Below the pieces are notes generated by a model, which saw only the letters and a program-made list of their open reading frames with translations, was not told where the DNA came from and did no database searches. Both the position numbers and the translations under genes were made by a program. A stretch of 64,000 nucleotides of DNA from Rotaria sp. Silwood1 (lineage: Eukaryota > Rotifera > Eurotatoria > Philodinida > Philodinidae). Position 1 is the stretch's first letter. Each line of letters begins with the position of its first letter. Positions 47,897 to 61,300 of this stretch are shown here, in pieces. The stretch lies in the NCBI GenBank assembly GCA_905250075.1, contig CAJNOP010000035.1:248001-312000 (forward strand), given 5' to 3'.

Positions 47897-48558
47897 CTAT
47901 TGATATTGGCATTTACCCTGAAGTTGTGGCATAACAAAATCAGAATCATAATAATGATTCCATTCAGTAACATATAACTAAAACAAAGAAGAAGAAAAAA
48001 AGATATTTGTCGACCCATTTGAAATCCATCAAATTTATTCTTTTTGTATAACTTACATTCATATCAAATTTGATCACAATAATACCTCGTAAATTAACTT
48101 GACAACCACCTCTGTTTACTGCTCTTATTGTAGCTTCAAAAGCAACCTTGGAAAAAATAAGAAACATTAGATTGTAAATTAATTTAATATCAATGAATGA
48201 CAAACATACTTCATTGTCGCTTGACCATAATTCCATAGGATACCATCCATTTCCTTGAGGGCCAAGATTTTGATTCCATGCGTTACAATGTTTTAAAATA
48301 GCATCGTAACCAATAATGGGCGTCGCTCCAACAGGTGAACGAACCATACCGTTAGCTGCAAAGTATGATGTCCATAAAGTGCAATTTGATTTAACGCCAC
48401 TTCGAGCTTCAACCAATCCATAGACACTATGAAAATCAATCATATAAAAGAGAATTGTTAGATAAAGTTGGTACTAACGTGCTTCGAAGATTAGCATTCA
48501 CAGATGCCAATAAGATGAAAGAAAGAATGCATGATGACAGAATAAATTTTGAAAACAT
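47897..48558 (-). CDS. Secreted SnoaL-like (NTF2-fold) protein
   Basis: Four exons: 48558-48479, 48426-48210, 48146-48057 and 47977-47897. They join in phase to 155 residues. A signal peptide covers about residues 1-22 (FILSSCILSFILLASVNA). The mature part has the pattern of SnoaL/ketosteroid-isomerase-like proteins: YFAANGMVRSPVGATPIIGY, then AWNQNLGPQGNGWYPMELWS, then FEATIRAVNRGGCQVNLRG and IIVIKFDMN, ending in LYVTEWNHYYDSD. The last intron was set by its pyrimidine tract ending TTGTTTTAG, which restores the expected Y-x-D C-terminus; a 17-bp alternative intron was refused. Family members bind or isomerise small hydrophobic molecules, but the substrate here is unknown. Secreted versions are commonest in fungi and bacteria, so transfer is possible, though the introns show it is now at home in this genome. 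Confidence 0.8.
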
Positions 48559-48954
48559 TTTTTTTTATAACCACTAAAGTCTCTTTCGAAATATAAGTGT
48601 TTCAACAACGACTGATATGTTTCGTTGCGGCCTTTGTCAATTATATAAAACGCCTTTCTTTTTATCAGGATGAAAGTAAAATGCAAAGATATGACAATGA
48701 AAAAACTGCAAACATGTTATGGAGGTCAGATAACAAAAAGAAATGATTTCAACAGTCTTATAGTTTTTTATTATTATTATATTAATATCACTGCTTTGTA
48801 AATAAACTCTGTCATGTTTTTGAAAAAGTGTCGTACGATGAGGTTTCAATTAAAGGAAAAGTAAATGTAGTTTATTTTTTGTATAAAATTTTTCATATTA
48901 TTATTGTATTGTGAAGAATAGTGGCGCATTTTCTTCGAAAAATTTTATCTGTAA
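48559..48954. other. Spacer between divergent genes
   Basis: About 400 bp between the starts of the SnoaL-like gene (minus) and the small membrane ORF (plus). No element seen; it may be a shared promoter. Confidence 0.4.
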
Positions 48955-49212
48955 ATGATGTCATTCAGATTTCTCATAGTTCCATTCATATTATTTATCA
49001 TTACATTTATACTAATTGTATTAATTTCCTGCATTTGGATGATCTTATTTTATATGCAACCAAATCGAGCACCAGAAAAATATAAATCATTTTATCGACG
49101 TAAAAGTAGTAAACAAATGAATTCAAAAAACTTTTTTCACAATGATATTGTTCTTCATCAATTACCTAAATTTATTCACACAAATGAATTTAAAGAAACG
49201 ATAAGAACATAA
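48955..49212 (+). CDS. Small single-pass membrane protein, hypothetical
   Basis: An 85-residue open frame starting with two ATG codons. Residues 5-34 are strongly hydrophobic (FLIVPFILFIITFILIVLI and on), followed by a basic, soluble tail (KYKSFYRRKSSKQ, FHNDIVLHQLPKF). Codon choice in the tail resembles the coding genes nearby. There is no homology I recognise and no splice partner. It could be a true micro-protein or a chance frame. Confidence 0.4.
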   Translation: MMSFRFLIVPFILFIITFILIVLISCIWMILFYMQPNRAPEKYKSFYRRKSSKQMNSKNFFHNDIVLHQLPKFIHTNEFKETIRT

Positions 49213-50714
49213 TTATCATTAAATTTCATGGTTTGAAAACATGAAAAGAAAGTGACTCAAATAATATTTATTCGCTACATGTTTTTTTTTGTTCAGCTGT
49301 GATTAGCTGTTCAGAGTAAAACAAACAAGCACAGCGATGCCATACAAAGAAAACTCAAAGTGAATATGTATAAAAAGATGATTTTTTCAGGTCACTGATG
49401 ATGAGATTTATCTATTCGAAGCTTTGGAGCAAATTCAGCTCAAATTATCTTTTCTTTTCTTTAACTGTATATGACATGATAACTAGTGAACAGTATTTTT
49501 CATCGAAGATTCATTGTTTTCTAGAAACGGTTCCAGTAACAAAACAACTAAATAATGATTAGATGCAGTTGTTTCATACTTAACAATAATCTATTTTGAA
49601 TTACATCAAGCAATTAAGAAACTTTTTAAAATATTTTTAAAAGACAGATCAATAAAAGACGAGACTTCTTTTTGATTTCTAGTGAATATTGAATTAGTTT
49701 TTGCATCTTCCATTTACACATTTCAAGTAACACATACATTTGTTCAATTACATGTAAAGCTTCGATTAATATGTAAACATGTGTAGTAACCTATCAAAGA
49801 TTTTCATCGAAATGCTGCCGCAACCAGTATCACAAGCGTGGTCATACTGTTTGAAGCATCGAAAAAAAAACAGAAACCCTTGCAGGGTTGTCCTGGTCTG
49901 CAAATGTAACATCCTTAGACTAGGTGAACTTCATATATATGTACGAGAAGTGATGGTTAAATGCACTGTTGTTCGAAATAATAATTGAATAGCATCTAAA
50001 TAGCGACAGATTTTTAGTTTCAGTGAATATCTTAGCATGGCATGAATGCTTTTTATGCTTTTCTAATTCTTGACATTTTAATGGATCCGCCTTTCTTGAA
50101 AAGACCAGATTCAACGCAATTAAAAAGAAACCTTTCATCATGGTATCTCGAAAAATGCACACGACAAAATTTGCGCACGGTGGTTAAGCACTACGTGATC
50201 ATATGACACGAGGATGAGGGCACAGATTTGAGTGTGAGTGTTGATGCAGTCGACAGAGTCTGTTTGTTTTTGAAACGCTGATATCTCGATCTGCACGCTA
50301 GTTTCGTCGTGCACATCTTTGGTAAACCCTTCACCATAACTTTTAGAAGTTGAAATAGTAGCAAACTTGTATGTTCGCGGCAAACTGGAAAACTTAGAAC
50401 AGGGTTTTTCAAATTTTAGCGTTATAAATAAGAATTTTACGGTACTACTGCAGATTAGTCACACTCTCGCACTCACCCTCACATTGGTTGCTGCGTTCAG
50501 TGTACCAATCAGCGTAAAGGTGTGAATAAACTGCAAAAGAACCCACAAGTTCATGAAATAAACCTCATAGTACAGAAAAAATTTTCAGAGAATATTAAAA
50601 AGACACCGCCACAAACATAGCTATTAGTTAGTAGGCTTCGTCAATAGAAAAAGTGTAGTGTCATCTGGCAAAATATATTTTGACATATTACAATCGACTT
50701 TGTTGAGTAAGAAT
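49213..50714. other. Intergenic region
   Basis: No coding gene seen. The part near 50.15-50.55 kb is somewhat richer in CG and contains mixed-frame short open stretches without coding character. Confidence 0.45.
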
Positions 50715-51761
50715 CAGGGTTGCCACCTCTTCCGCTTTCTGCGGAAAAGTTCCGATTTTTTTCCGCTGTTCAGCAAGTTTCCACTTTTGCATATAAAGAA
50801 CTTTAGCTTATTTTTTACTGAAAAATTTGAGACAATAAAATCCGTCACTATGACATAGATTATGTTAGCTGTAGAAATTTGCATCAGAATCAACGTCGAA
50901 GTCGTTTCGAAGTGAACTAAATTTCTTGCCGATAATCCTTTTATAAGATCAAAATTTTCTTACATTGTAGATTTTGTTCTTTAATAAGTTTTCTACAAAC
51001 TGATGCAGATTGAAGGCCCAATCAACATCACATCGGGATCTGCGAATACGTAAGGAAAGTCTGAACCAACTTCGACTTCGAATTTTTCCACTCCAATTTT
51101 CTCTTCGTGTCCATAGACCTCGATATGTCGTTGATTGAGCCTTCAAAGTATATCAGTTTGTAGAAAACCCATCGAAAAATAAAATTTAAAGCGTACAAAA
51201 GTTCTGGTGTTAAAAATTAGTTATTGTCAAGAAATTTAGTTGATTCCGAAACTGACTCCGATGCAGGTCTCTTGTTAGCAGTCTATTGTTGTCCATATGA
51301 TTCATTCTGTGTTCCATTCCGGACAACAACGCTATGACAGAAAGTATTTTTTCAGAAACGATACATATCCAATCATTTCCGCAATCGAATATCAGTTGAT
51401 TCACTCGCTGCAGATATACAGATTCGTTGAAATACTTCAATCTCACACGAACATGTATACCCATCTACTGTCTCAAAAATAGTTTCAAACCAAAACCCAT
51501 TGAAATAGTAAATGTAACTGCAGTGAAAAAATGATGTGCTTAATAAAATATTCATCTTTTTTATGCGTCATTTATTGTTCTTTCGAGCTTGGCGAATAAC
51601 GAAGAATCATGGAGAGAAGTAAAAAGTTGTTGAAACCCACAGGAATGTGATAATTCCACAGAAAACAGCTTTCCGCAATTTTTCCGTTTTTTTTTATTTT
51701 TTGTTTCCGCTTTTTCTCGCTGTGCTTTCCGCTTTTCTGGCTTGACGAGGTGGCATCCCTG
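50715..51761. mobile_element. hAT-like non-autonomous element, about 1.05 kb
   Basis: Starts CAGGGTTGCCACCTC and ends GAGGTGGCATCCCTG, inverted copies with one difference, typical of hAT termini. It is flanked by GTAAGAAT (50707-50714) and GTAGCAAT (51762-51769), a diverged 8-bp target duplication (6 of 8 match). Near both ends are repeats of a TTCCGCTTT/CCGC motif. Inside, a 45-bp inverted repeat (GTTTTCTACAAACTGAT near 50986 and its complement near 51150-51170) forms a second hairpin. No transposase frame was found. Confidence 0.75.
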
Positions 51762-52268
51762 GTAGCAATTAATCTTTTGAAAACAGCGAATATTAGTTTA
51801 GTAGAAAAATTATCAAAAAAAATCTTGATAAAACAAGAATCGATCATTCGAACTGTCAGTTTCGATGATAATTTGACAACATCGATTATTTTACTTCGTG
51901 TATGCTGCTTATGGTGCCATTTTCTTTGATAGGAGAACGAGAGAGCAATGTCTATTTCGTTGAGCGGTCGTGCATAGATATACTGTAAGTTGTTTGCTAT
52001 TCCATTTAACAGTATATGTTTTTCTTTTTATTTAGATCAATGGCAATGTGTCAAGGCACTGGAAATAACAATATTAACTATCTATTAGCAGTGCACATCC
52101 TGCACAATTCTCTTCCGAGACAAAAAAAGACTACAGATCATTTTCATTAGTCGACCATCTTTATTCTCATTAATCATTTTATTAAATATAATCAAATAGC
52201 AAAAAAATTAAAATATTCGAATTTATAAAAAAAAGCGATTTAGTAGAACTTTTAACATGTACATGAAA
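51762..52268. other. Intergenic region
   Basis: No gene seen. A slightly GC-richer stretch near 51930-51970 has no identifiable feature. Confidence 0.4.
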
Positions 52269-52662
52269 TCATTTTTCAAAAACAAATGGTGTTGATTGTT
52301 GTTTATATTTCGAATAAAGATCTGAACATGCTGCATATTCATTATAAAATGATGCAAAATTACAAGAGAAATAAATCATACTTGGTTCAATAATTGAAAA
52401 AATATGGAACATGAAGAAACGAAAAAAAACTGCACCATCAATAGAAACCAGATTAGAAAAAAACAAGTATATATCAATATTATTCGTTCTTGAGCTTTTC
52501 ATAACCTGTCTAAAGAGAATAGATTACGAAGATGAAACTAAAGTAAATTGCACGTAGTTGAGCTATTGTCGAGTTTTAAAACAAACCACTAGTTAGAACA
52601 GTAACAGATTCTACACCTTTAATACATATTGACATTTGATTATAGCATCGAGTGCATGTTTT
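52269..52662 (-). CDS. Possible exons of a small Cys-containing gene
   Basis: On the minus strand, after TTTGATGCAG, the segment 52662-52590 reads KTCTRCYNQM then SICIKGVESVTVLT with coding-like codon use and a GT donor. Further on, the end of 52269-52502 reads NFASFYNEYAACSDLYSKYK and stops at 52269. Two splice solutions are possible: one ends soon after in YEKLKNE; the other, via an acceptor AATATGCAG, continues into the second segment. No start or signal peptide was located, so this may be a partial or decayed gene. Family unknown. Confidence 0.3.
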
Positions 52663-54898
52663 CTGCATCAAAAAAGGAAAGATTTGTTAGCCAAAATAAA
52701 TAACTATTAACTGATAATGTGTTAGTTGTCGAACTTGTAAGTTTCTTTTATTTCAAGATGATATATGTTGCTCTAGTATATATACCGAAAACAATTGTCA
52801 AAAGAAACTTAACATCGAAATCCAATGGGGTTTTCATCGTCCAAACATAAGTAAACCATTATATTTTAATAAAAAGTGTTCGAATATCATGAATTTATTG
52901 ACTACTTCCACCAATTATATCTTGGTAACTTTTATCATTCAGCATCATATTCAATTACAATCGAATGTCTTCTCTTTAGATCCAGTTAGGGAAAGTACTA
53001 ACTAGAAAATGATAGTCATCGTATTGATTTTCAATTTTAATTATCAGCAATCATAGACTGAAGGCATCATGCAAGAAAAAACTACAGTTAATTAATGCAT
53101 GCAGATGAATAAACTATTACGTAAACGATGCTATTGACAAGTCGATGGTTGTTTCTGATCAGCGTTCCGAATAGGATAGCATCAGATGAAAAAAGTATTC
53201 CACAAGCTTTCACAGAATATCTGACCTAATAGAAAGCTCTTTTTAGAGTTGAATTAACCTACACGATTCTCTTAACGAATCATATCAATTTCTGTATTTT
53301 TTCTGCTAGACTAGTTTTTTTGATGTTCAACTTTTATGCAAATCAAATAGACTCTGTTACTGTATTAAAGGAGGCAAGTTGATTCGATGTACTAGAATTC
53401 TGCTCAGCTCAAATTTATTTAATGCGAAATGCAGCAGAATCTACTTTGACATAACAGCATCTCTATTGGAGTCCACTAGATTCTATTATCCGTTTTTTAT
53501 CATTCGTGACTTAGATTCTATTTCTCGAAGCACTAGAAAATGATAGCGCTATCCTTTAACAGTCTATGATAGGAAAGAGTAAAATCAATAGTAAGTGTCA
53601 ATTGAAAGGATCACATGCGACGATCATTAGAATTTTTCTTCAAATCATCTTTCATTAATGAATCTTCAGTTTCATTAGATTTCTCAAATTTCTGTGAACC
53701 GAATAAAGATTCTAACATATTCTGGCGAAACTAATCCATTAGTTTTTTTTTACATCAGAATTGATGAAAAAACCACTCTAAAGATTGATTTCTGGTAAAA
53801 GTTGTAAAGATTTTTTATGTTTATACGTTTTTTTACTCATATTATGAATAAGTATGGTTGGAAAGTTATAAAAAAATAGATTTCAACTAGGTTACATCAT
53901 GCAGAAATTAGTTTTGATCATCAATATTTGAATTCTTAGAAAAGTTTAAGACGCTGTACAAAAAAATGCAATGAAAAGTAATCCTTTCGACTGTTGCTAT
54001 AAAAGAATAAAACCAACAAGGAGAGAATGAAAAAATCTTTTTATGCATCTTTTTGTAAAGCATTTTAAAAACCATATCGTATCGAAAAAGCACTGTTTTT
54101 TTTTGAGAAAATAGAATCAGTTGCATGTGACGAAACATCGTTCTATTCCTTTTCACTCAGAATTTCGATAAGTATAATATGAAGAAAAGGACTTTCACGT
54201 TTGAAACTTAATAGAACGAGCTTGAAGAATATTCGACATTTAATAGGGATTGATTTTCTTTTTCAAAATTTCTCAAAACATTTTTCTTTCGAATACAAAA
54301 GTAAGATAATATTCCATTCACTGGAACATATTCAATAATATGTTTAAGAGATATTGATCTTCTTTATTTTCTCATAAGTCATTTATTTGAAACAAACAAA
54401 CAAGATGAAACATAAATCACACATATGAAGACGCGATAAAATAGTTGTTCGTAATAGTCAAGTCAAAGAAAGTTGAAAGAAAAATAAAGAACTAAACAAA
54501 ACGAACAACGAAATACAGAATAAAACGATAACAGTTGTTTAAATAAGAGATTCTTCACACACACAAACATGAGAAAAACTGAGTTGATTTTCAGATCTCA
54601 CACATAATCAGGAAGTTTTCTTTGGAGTAATGCATTTTTTTCTCATGTTTGTTTTGTGAAACACACAAACTGTTTTTTTTTATTGTTAATATGTATGAAA
54701 TGAAAAAATAACACACATATGCTCAGCTTAAACAAATAAAATAATAACGATAAACAGAAAAGAAGAGAAAAAAAGTCACTTCAGCGGTATGAATTTTGAT
54801 CTTTCATTGTTGCACTAATTGCACATCAGACGTTTCTTTTTTTGTTTTTAAATAAATGAAGACAAAGAAAAATTCACTAATACTAATAATAAAAGTTT
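52663..54898. other. Intergenic region
   Basis: No gene or element seen. The part nearest 54898 should be the 3' untranslated region of LMAN1. Confidence 0.45.
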
Positions 54899-57800
54899 TC
54901 ATAAATATTTTCGTGGAAAATAATCTTGTTGTTTCCTAAAAACAAACAACAACAAATATATTAGTAAAACATGTTCTTTACATACCTGTATGTAAAATAT
55001 CCAATAAATATAACAATTTGTAAAGCAATTATTGCAAAGAATGTATACGGTCCTAAACATGAAGAATCACCTACACTACCAACAGTTGGACATTGAATTT
55101 GATTTGACTAAAACACAATAAAATTTGTATTTTTTTGAAAAACGAAAAAAAAAAATTCATTTTATAATACTGATTTGTGTAAAAGTGTATTTGTTTCAGA
55201 CTTAATTTGTCGAATTGTATCTCGAAGTTCATTTAATATATTTGCATCTACATTTGAACCAACTACTTGATTTCCTGTACCAACCACTTGTGGGTTTTTA
55301 AGATTTGTTTGTAGATTATTGACTTTTTGTTGAAGATCAGTTAATACTTGTCTATTCATAAACAATTAGTAGATTTATTTCAAGTAAAACTTAACTTTTT
55401 ATAACTTACGCAAAACTTTGAATAGTTCGTGTCATATCAGTATTTGCATTAATCACTCGATTTATATCTTGAATTCGAGCTACATCAGCAGGTATATTTG
55501 TACCAGTACTAGGTACATTCTAGAAAATAAATTCGTAGAGATAATTACATATTAAAATGTTTTACTTCGACTTGTCTACTATCAGTTGGCGTTAAACGTT
55601 CAATACGTCCCAAAAGTTCAGCCATTTTTCTATCAACACTTGTTAATGATAAACGAATTAGATCTTGACCTTCTAAGATAACACGAAATTCACGATCATA
55701 TTCAGTTTCATACTAAAGTAGAAAAAAATTATTATTTTAATAATTCTATTTGTTTAATACAAACTAATTGTTGTTCATTAAGTGTTGTTGTTGCATCAGG
55801 ATGGTCTTTTCGATAACTAAATAAACAAAAATAAACTTATAAAATCATTCAAAAAAAAAAGAGGTAAATACTAACTCGGCTTGTTCTTTTTGAAGTTCTT
55901 GTTCATATTTTTCATATTCTTCTTTATATTTTCTAGCTTGTTCATCAGTTGCTACGTGAGCTTTTGCTAATACTTGTCTATCAAAATATGTATGTGTTAA
56001 AAGTTCCAAAACGTCATGATCATCAGCAAGACCTCCTGTTGCAGCTGTTACACCAAGATAACCAACTTTAGGTAATTGTATATGATCAATATGTGTACAA
56101 AATTCAAATGCATTATCATCTTGTGAGATTCCATTATTAATATAAATCTGTAATATAAGCAAAACTATCATGATGAATAAGAAAAATATCTTTTTATTCT
56201 ATTTCTTACTGTTAATCCTTGATTAATATATTCAATTTTAAGCCGAATAGGTAATGGTTTGTTTCGAAAATCTCGAACACAACTGCCTTGAATTTGACTA
56301 CTACCATCATGCTGATGATCATACGATTTTGTTCCATCATTAAGCATGACAGCAATTATTGGATTATTTTGCTAGTCAAAAGAAAAAAGAAAATTTACTT
56401 TATTCGATTTATCAAATAGAATTTCTTTTCTTAACATGATTTTTGTATCGGACTCATGAATCAGCCAAGTGATCACAGTCATCATGCTGGGATTAACAGT
56501 CCGATATTATTATTGCCATTATTGATTAAGAGACACATATCATTGTCTGTTGCCAGACTAAGGACTCTGCCCAATAATGGCAACGCTTTTACGTAGATTC
56601 GAACAAGTGAACTTTAAGTCAACAACGAATAAAGCAATACAGCTATATTAGTTTTATACAACATTCAGTAGAAAATGAAGATATATATTAATACTTCGTG
56701 AAAATAAGTATTCATCTATTAAACACTCGTATTTACTAAGCAACTCTTTTTTTTCAAATTGAATGTTATTAAAAACACGAATAAATGAATGTATTATTAT
56801 GAAACGAACAACATCAATATGTGAAAAACATTAAAAACAAACATTCTTATCATTAATAACTTACTAATTGAATAGTCTGAAATGTAAGTCGAAATAATAA
56901 GTTTTTGCTATTAATGTTTCATAAAATGATTTGGCTCTAGTAGAGCAAAAAAACAAATACACTTAGTAATATAACTTACCAATGCATCATTGTCAAATGA
57001 ATCAAGAAAAATGCCTAATCCTTTCCATTGATCATTTGAACCGAAAACACTACCTTCCACACCTGGATTTTCCGTAAACCAAATAGCCTAATTAAAAAAA
57101 AACTGAAGTATAATAGAATTCATTTCTTTTCATTAATTTTAGGGTTAAAGATGGTGAATTTTCAAAGGCTAGAAAGTCAAATCCAAAGAATGAGTGAATC
57201 TATAGATCTCAAACTTTGGATTTATGCATTGATTTTTCTGTAAAAATTTAGAATAGTAGTCTCTTTAGGTTTGAAACACTTACAAGATTTTATAAATCAA
57301 CAATTATCGATTAAGTAATTATCTAATGTAAACTTTGATAATCTTTTAATTTTTGCATTTCTCTCTTTCAGTCTGTCTACTAAATCGTACAGTACGGTGA
57401 TATATTTATTACTTCATTGCATTCATTTACATAAAAAAATCATACTCTTCGAAAAGTAATTATTTATTCTCTTACCATTCCATCAGCCCCGACTCGACCG
57501 CGTCCTGTTATGCGTAATTTTATATCAAGAAGCCAATCATTTGCTGATAATGTATTTTTACTCCAAATCCAACCTAAAAAAAAGTAAATCTTTCCTTCTT
57601 ATTCATAAACAAAAATCTAGTCTTTTTTTACAAACCTTTTTGGCTACGAATCGATGGTGTAATACGCACTTGTTCATCACTAGCAATAGCACCTTAATAA
57701 CAAAGAATAAATAAATATATAAAATAGTTTTTCAGTTAATAAAATTTACTTCCACCAAATGTCCAAAACGGTACACTTCCATCTTTAAATGCAAGATGAG

Positions 57801-57927
57801 GGCCTTTAAATGATAGTTTATATTCAAATCTTTTCACTAATTGTGGATTCGTTACAGATGGATCAGTATAAGAAAAAACATATATAATCGAACAATATAT
57901 TGTTGAAATAAACAGATAAGAATACAT
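54899..57927 (-). CDS. LMAN1: L-type lectin cargo receptor ERGIC-53
   Basis: Twelve exons: 57927-57750, 57692-57636, 57573-57476, 57087-56980, 56371-56210, 56147-55876, 55816-55765, 55712-55566, 55519-55410, 55351-55171, 55107-54986 and 54935-54899. They join in phase to 507 residues (human 510). A signal peptide (about 1-18) is followed by the L-type lectin domain (to about 270), with Ca2+/mannose-site motifs FLDSFDNDA, SYDHQHDG, CVRDFRNKPLP and GGLADDHDVLEL. A coiled-coil stalk follows, then a transmembrane segment near 476-494 (FFAIIALQIVIFIGY) and a short cytosolic tail. The protein cycles between ER and Golgi intermediate compartment carrying high-mannose glycoproteins. The tail ends RKYL instead of the vertebrate KKFF: a Lys at -3 with Arg at -4 could still bind COPI, while the terminal FF export signal is absent. 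Confidence 0.95.
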
Positions 57928-58360
57928 TTCAAAAGCTTATCTATCTGACGTAAAAAGTGAGTGAATATGAGTGTATAACTAAGATTAATATGCTAAAAAT
58001 ACAAAAACAAGAATACACCGAATGAGCAGTCATACATATACGTGTGCATGTTTGTTTCAATCCAAATGGTTATAAGTATTTGACCTATCATAAATTCTGT
58101 TTTATAAACTAAATAAAATCACATTTAAAAAGCAACTTTATTTTTATAAATAAAACATCATTGATTCTTATTTAAAATAATAAAACTTTTAAAATAAAAT
58201 TAATTGATGCTGCTATTCATTGGATTATTTTTTTTATCCAATCAAATATTTGTCTGGAAATTTTATTTAAATGAACAAATACCATGTTGTGATAATAGTA
58301 ATCAATTTCTTAAAAAGATAAAATTTTTTTTTTCTATTTTCTTCTCTTCTATATTTATAA
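57928..58360. promoter_or_regulatory. Divergent promoter region of LMAN1 and the SNAPC4-like gene
   Basis: 433 bp separate the two start codons, which point away from each other. The sequence is AT-rich with no obvious TATA-box pair. A shared bidirectional promoter is likely from position only. Confidence 0.4.
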
Positions 58361-61300
58361 ATGACTTCAACAGTATCTTCTATCTTTAGTACTAGTGAGG
58401 TCTCAGATCATCATAAATTTATTGATGATATTAATCTTTATGAATTATTTTCACCATCATTATCAAATAATACACCAATATTAACATCAGCTTTCAATAG
58501 TTGTTATCAAAAAGCACTTCTTTCATTAAATGTACATCTTGAAGATATAGATGCACAAACATTATCATCTTTAAAAAAAGATTTATCATCATATAATGTA
58601 AATGAAGATGATTTTGATGAAACAGTTTTTCCAAACCGTTCCTTAACACCAACATCAACAACAATATCTCAATGGCGACATGAACAATTTTTAAATGAAA
58701 AATTTCTTCGAATACTTATTCCAATTGTTACAGAAAATATGTATTCAATAGTTTTACATTGGATTGAACTTGAATTACAAAATGAAGAAGAACGTGGAAG
58801 TAAAAATGAACAAAATAAAAATGATTTAAAAAATAAATTATATGAATTAAAATTTATGGAAAAATCAATTGATATTGAAAGATTATATGAATTAAGTGGA
58901 AATTCAAAAGAAATTTTAATTGAACAGGTTGATTGGAAATTAGTTGGAACAAAAATGAGAAGTATAGGTGGTTTTAAATATTTTGATGAATCTTCATTAA
59001 AACGTATGTGGAAACATCGATGTCAATATGGATTAAATATTTCATGGTCAGATGATGAAGATAAACTTTTAGATCAATTAGTTGAACAATATGGTTATGG
59101 AAAATGGATAGAAATTTCACAACATGAAATATTTCAAGTAAAAAAATATTTTAAAAAAATGATTACTAATTATACATGGAATTGTTTTATTATTCAGAAA
59201 AATAAAAAATCAGCATACATGTGTGCACAACGATATATGTCAAAAAAGAATAAACTATATTCAAAAAGGTACAGAAAAAAATAGAAGTTTTGATCAATAT
59301 TAAACATAGATGAAGTTTTCCAAAGATTTGAGATTTACTATTCTGTTCTCTTATTTTCATATAAAAACAGTTAATCAGGTTGTTTTCTTCATAAATTAAA
59401 TAGTATATAAATTACAAAAAATACATGCATATTGGTATTCCAAAAATCTAAACAACAGAAAAAACATGAATAGTTCATCAGCAATTCAAAGGATTTAAAT
59501 ATCTTGTTTGTTACAGCTTGATCACATATTCATTAAAGTTTTCCGATAAGATATTTCTGTCTACAGAAGTCAAAATTAAAATACCGACATATTCTCATAG
59601 GAATATATCTATTACTGCGAAAGTAATATCCCTCTCCCCGTTAACGAGAAGAGACTTTCTATATTCCGATTAAGGATATGGGAACTTCCATGTAGCTTCT
59701 TTCAGCTTTACGTTGACTTTTTTTTCTGACAAGATTTAAGTATGCTGCTAGTATTTTAGCCCATGTCAAGTTGTTCAAAAACTGATAGTTCGGTTTTCAT
59801 TCGACTCATGGGCTAACCCCACTAGAGCAGGCTCAAAAGCCAATTTTAATAAAAATTGGCCTCAACATCAGCCTGTTTTATTCTTCATGAATGTTCATTA
59901 AAAATTTCGATTTAAACAGTAGATAGACCGTAGAATATTGTCTATTTAAAATAACTTTCAGAACTAAATCTTTAGAACTCATTGTTTAGAGGAATTTGAA
60001 AAAAATGGAACTTTATAATAAAATTGAACTGCCTGTAAAATTTATATATTCTCTTTTAAAATCCAAAAACATTATAATAAAAATGAGTCTTATATTTATG
60101 GTTACTTAAACACAACGTCGGATTCAGGTGTGGATATCGATATGAATCTTCTGTTCATCTACATCGACACGCCTCTATCCTATAGTTAAACATCGAAATT
60201 TCCAATTGAACATTCACAAAGAATCAAACAGTAAGGTTTCGAGACTAGTTTTCGATAAAATCGAGCTTTGAGCCTACGTTGTGGCAGCTAGCTTCGGAGT
60301 CGAATCAAAATCAAATATCAGTTTCTGCACGACTTGACCAAGGCTACAAGACTTACATACTTAAATATTGTCAGAAAAAAAGTTGATATAAATCTGGAAA
60401 GAGCAGAAACATTCTTTACATATTCGTGTCCTTTTTTTAATTGACTTTATGAATACATTAAAAAAACGTAAAACACCGCACTTTAATATCTAAAAACGAA
60501 AATTGAATTGCGAAAAATTTTCATTCATAATAGCTGAATATTGACAAATGGCAACGTCAAGCCATTAGATTCTTTAGCACTTTTTTGTCTCAATAAATGC
60601 ATTTTTGTGATCATCGTCATAGGAGAATAAAAAAATATGCAGAAGGATATTTGTTTACTACCTGACTTCTAGTTGTCGGCCGGAACTGGTTAATGACACA
60701 TTCAGCACAGGAAATAAATTTAAAAACATATGAATCGGTGAGATTTTATCAACATTATCTTAACCTATAGTAGATACTACTAATACAAAAAATACAGTAA
60801 TGAAAAGTACTTGATAACAAAAATAACACAGAGAGGAAAATATAATTATAAACAAAGGAAGACACAAGACAACATTGTCTTTTTTGTCCTGTGCAAGCCT
60901 CTGATAGAAATAGATGCATGACGAAAAAAAAAAGAGTACGAATATTTTCCATCATCAAATTTATTATGAATATAATAACAGTTGTACTTTTACAAAAAAA
61001 GGAGATAACATTTACACAATATAGAATACATCGTACTGACAGAAAAGTATGGATTTTGGGTAGATGAAGAGTAGACATACTCAAATCCTACTTTATAAAT
61101 GTTCTGAGTTTATGGAATTATTTTCATAAAATGGAATTATTATTACTATTATTATTATTTAACTTTATCTTATCGATCAATTAGCTTCTGAAGATAAGTA
61201 TAATATCTGCTACAATTGCATCATGTATTACTCATAAACACTAATTCTATACTACCCATCTCACACGAATGCATTTTATGATCAAAAGACTTTTCTTAAA

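Noticed and set aside
47797..48018. Hydrophobic minus-strand frame after the SnoaL-like exons
   Set aside because: It would need a 17-bp intron; its hydrophobic part is the pyrimidine tract of the real last intron, and the alternative restores the family C-terminus.
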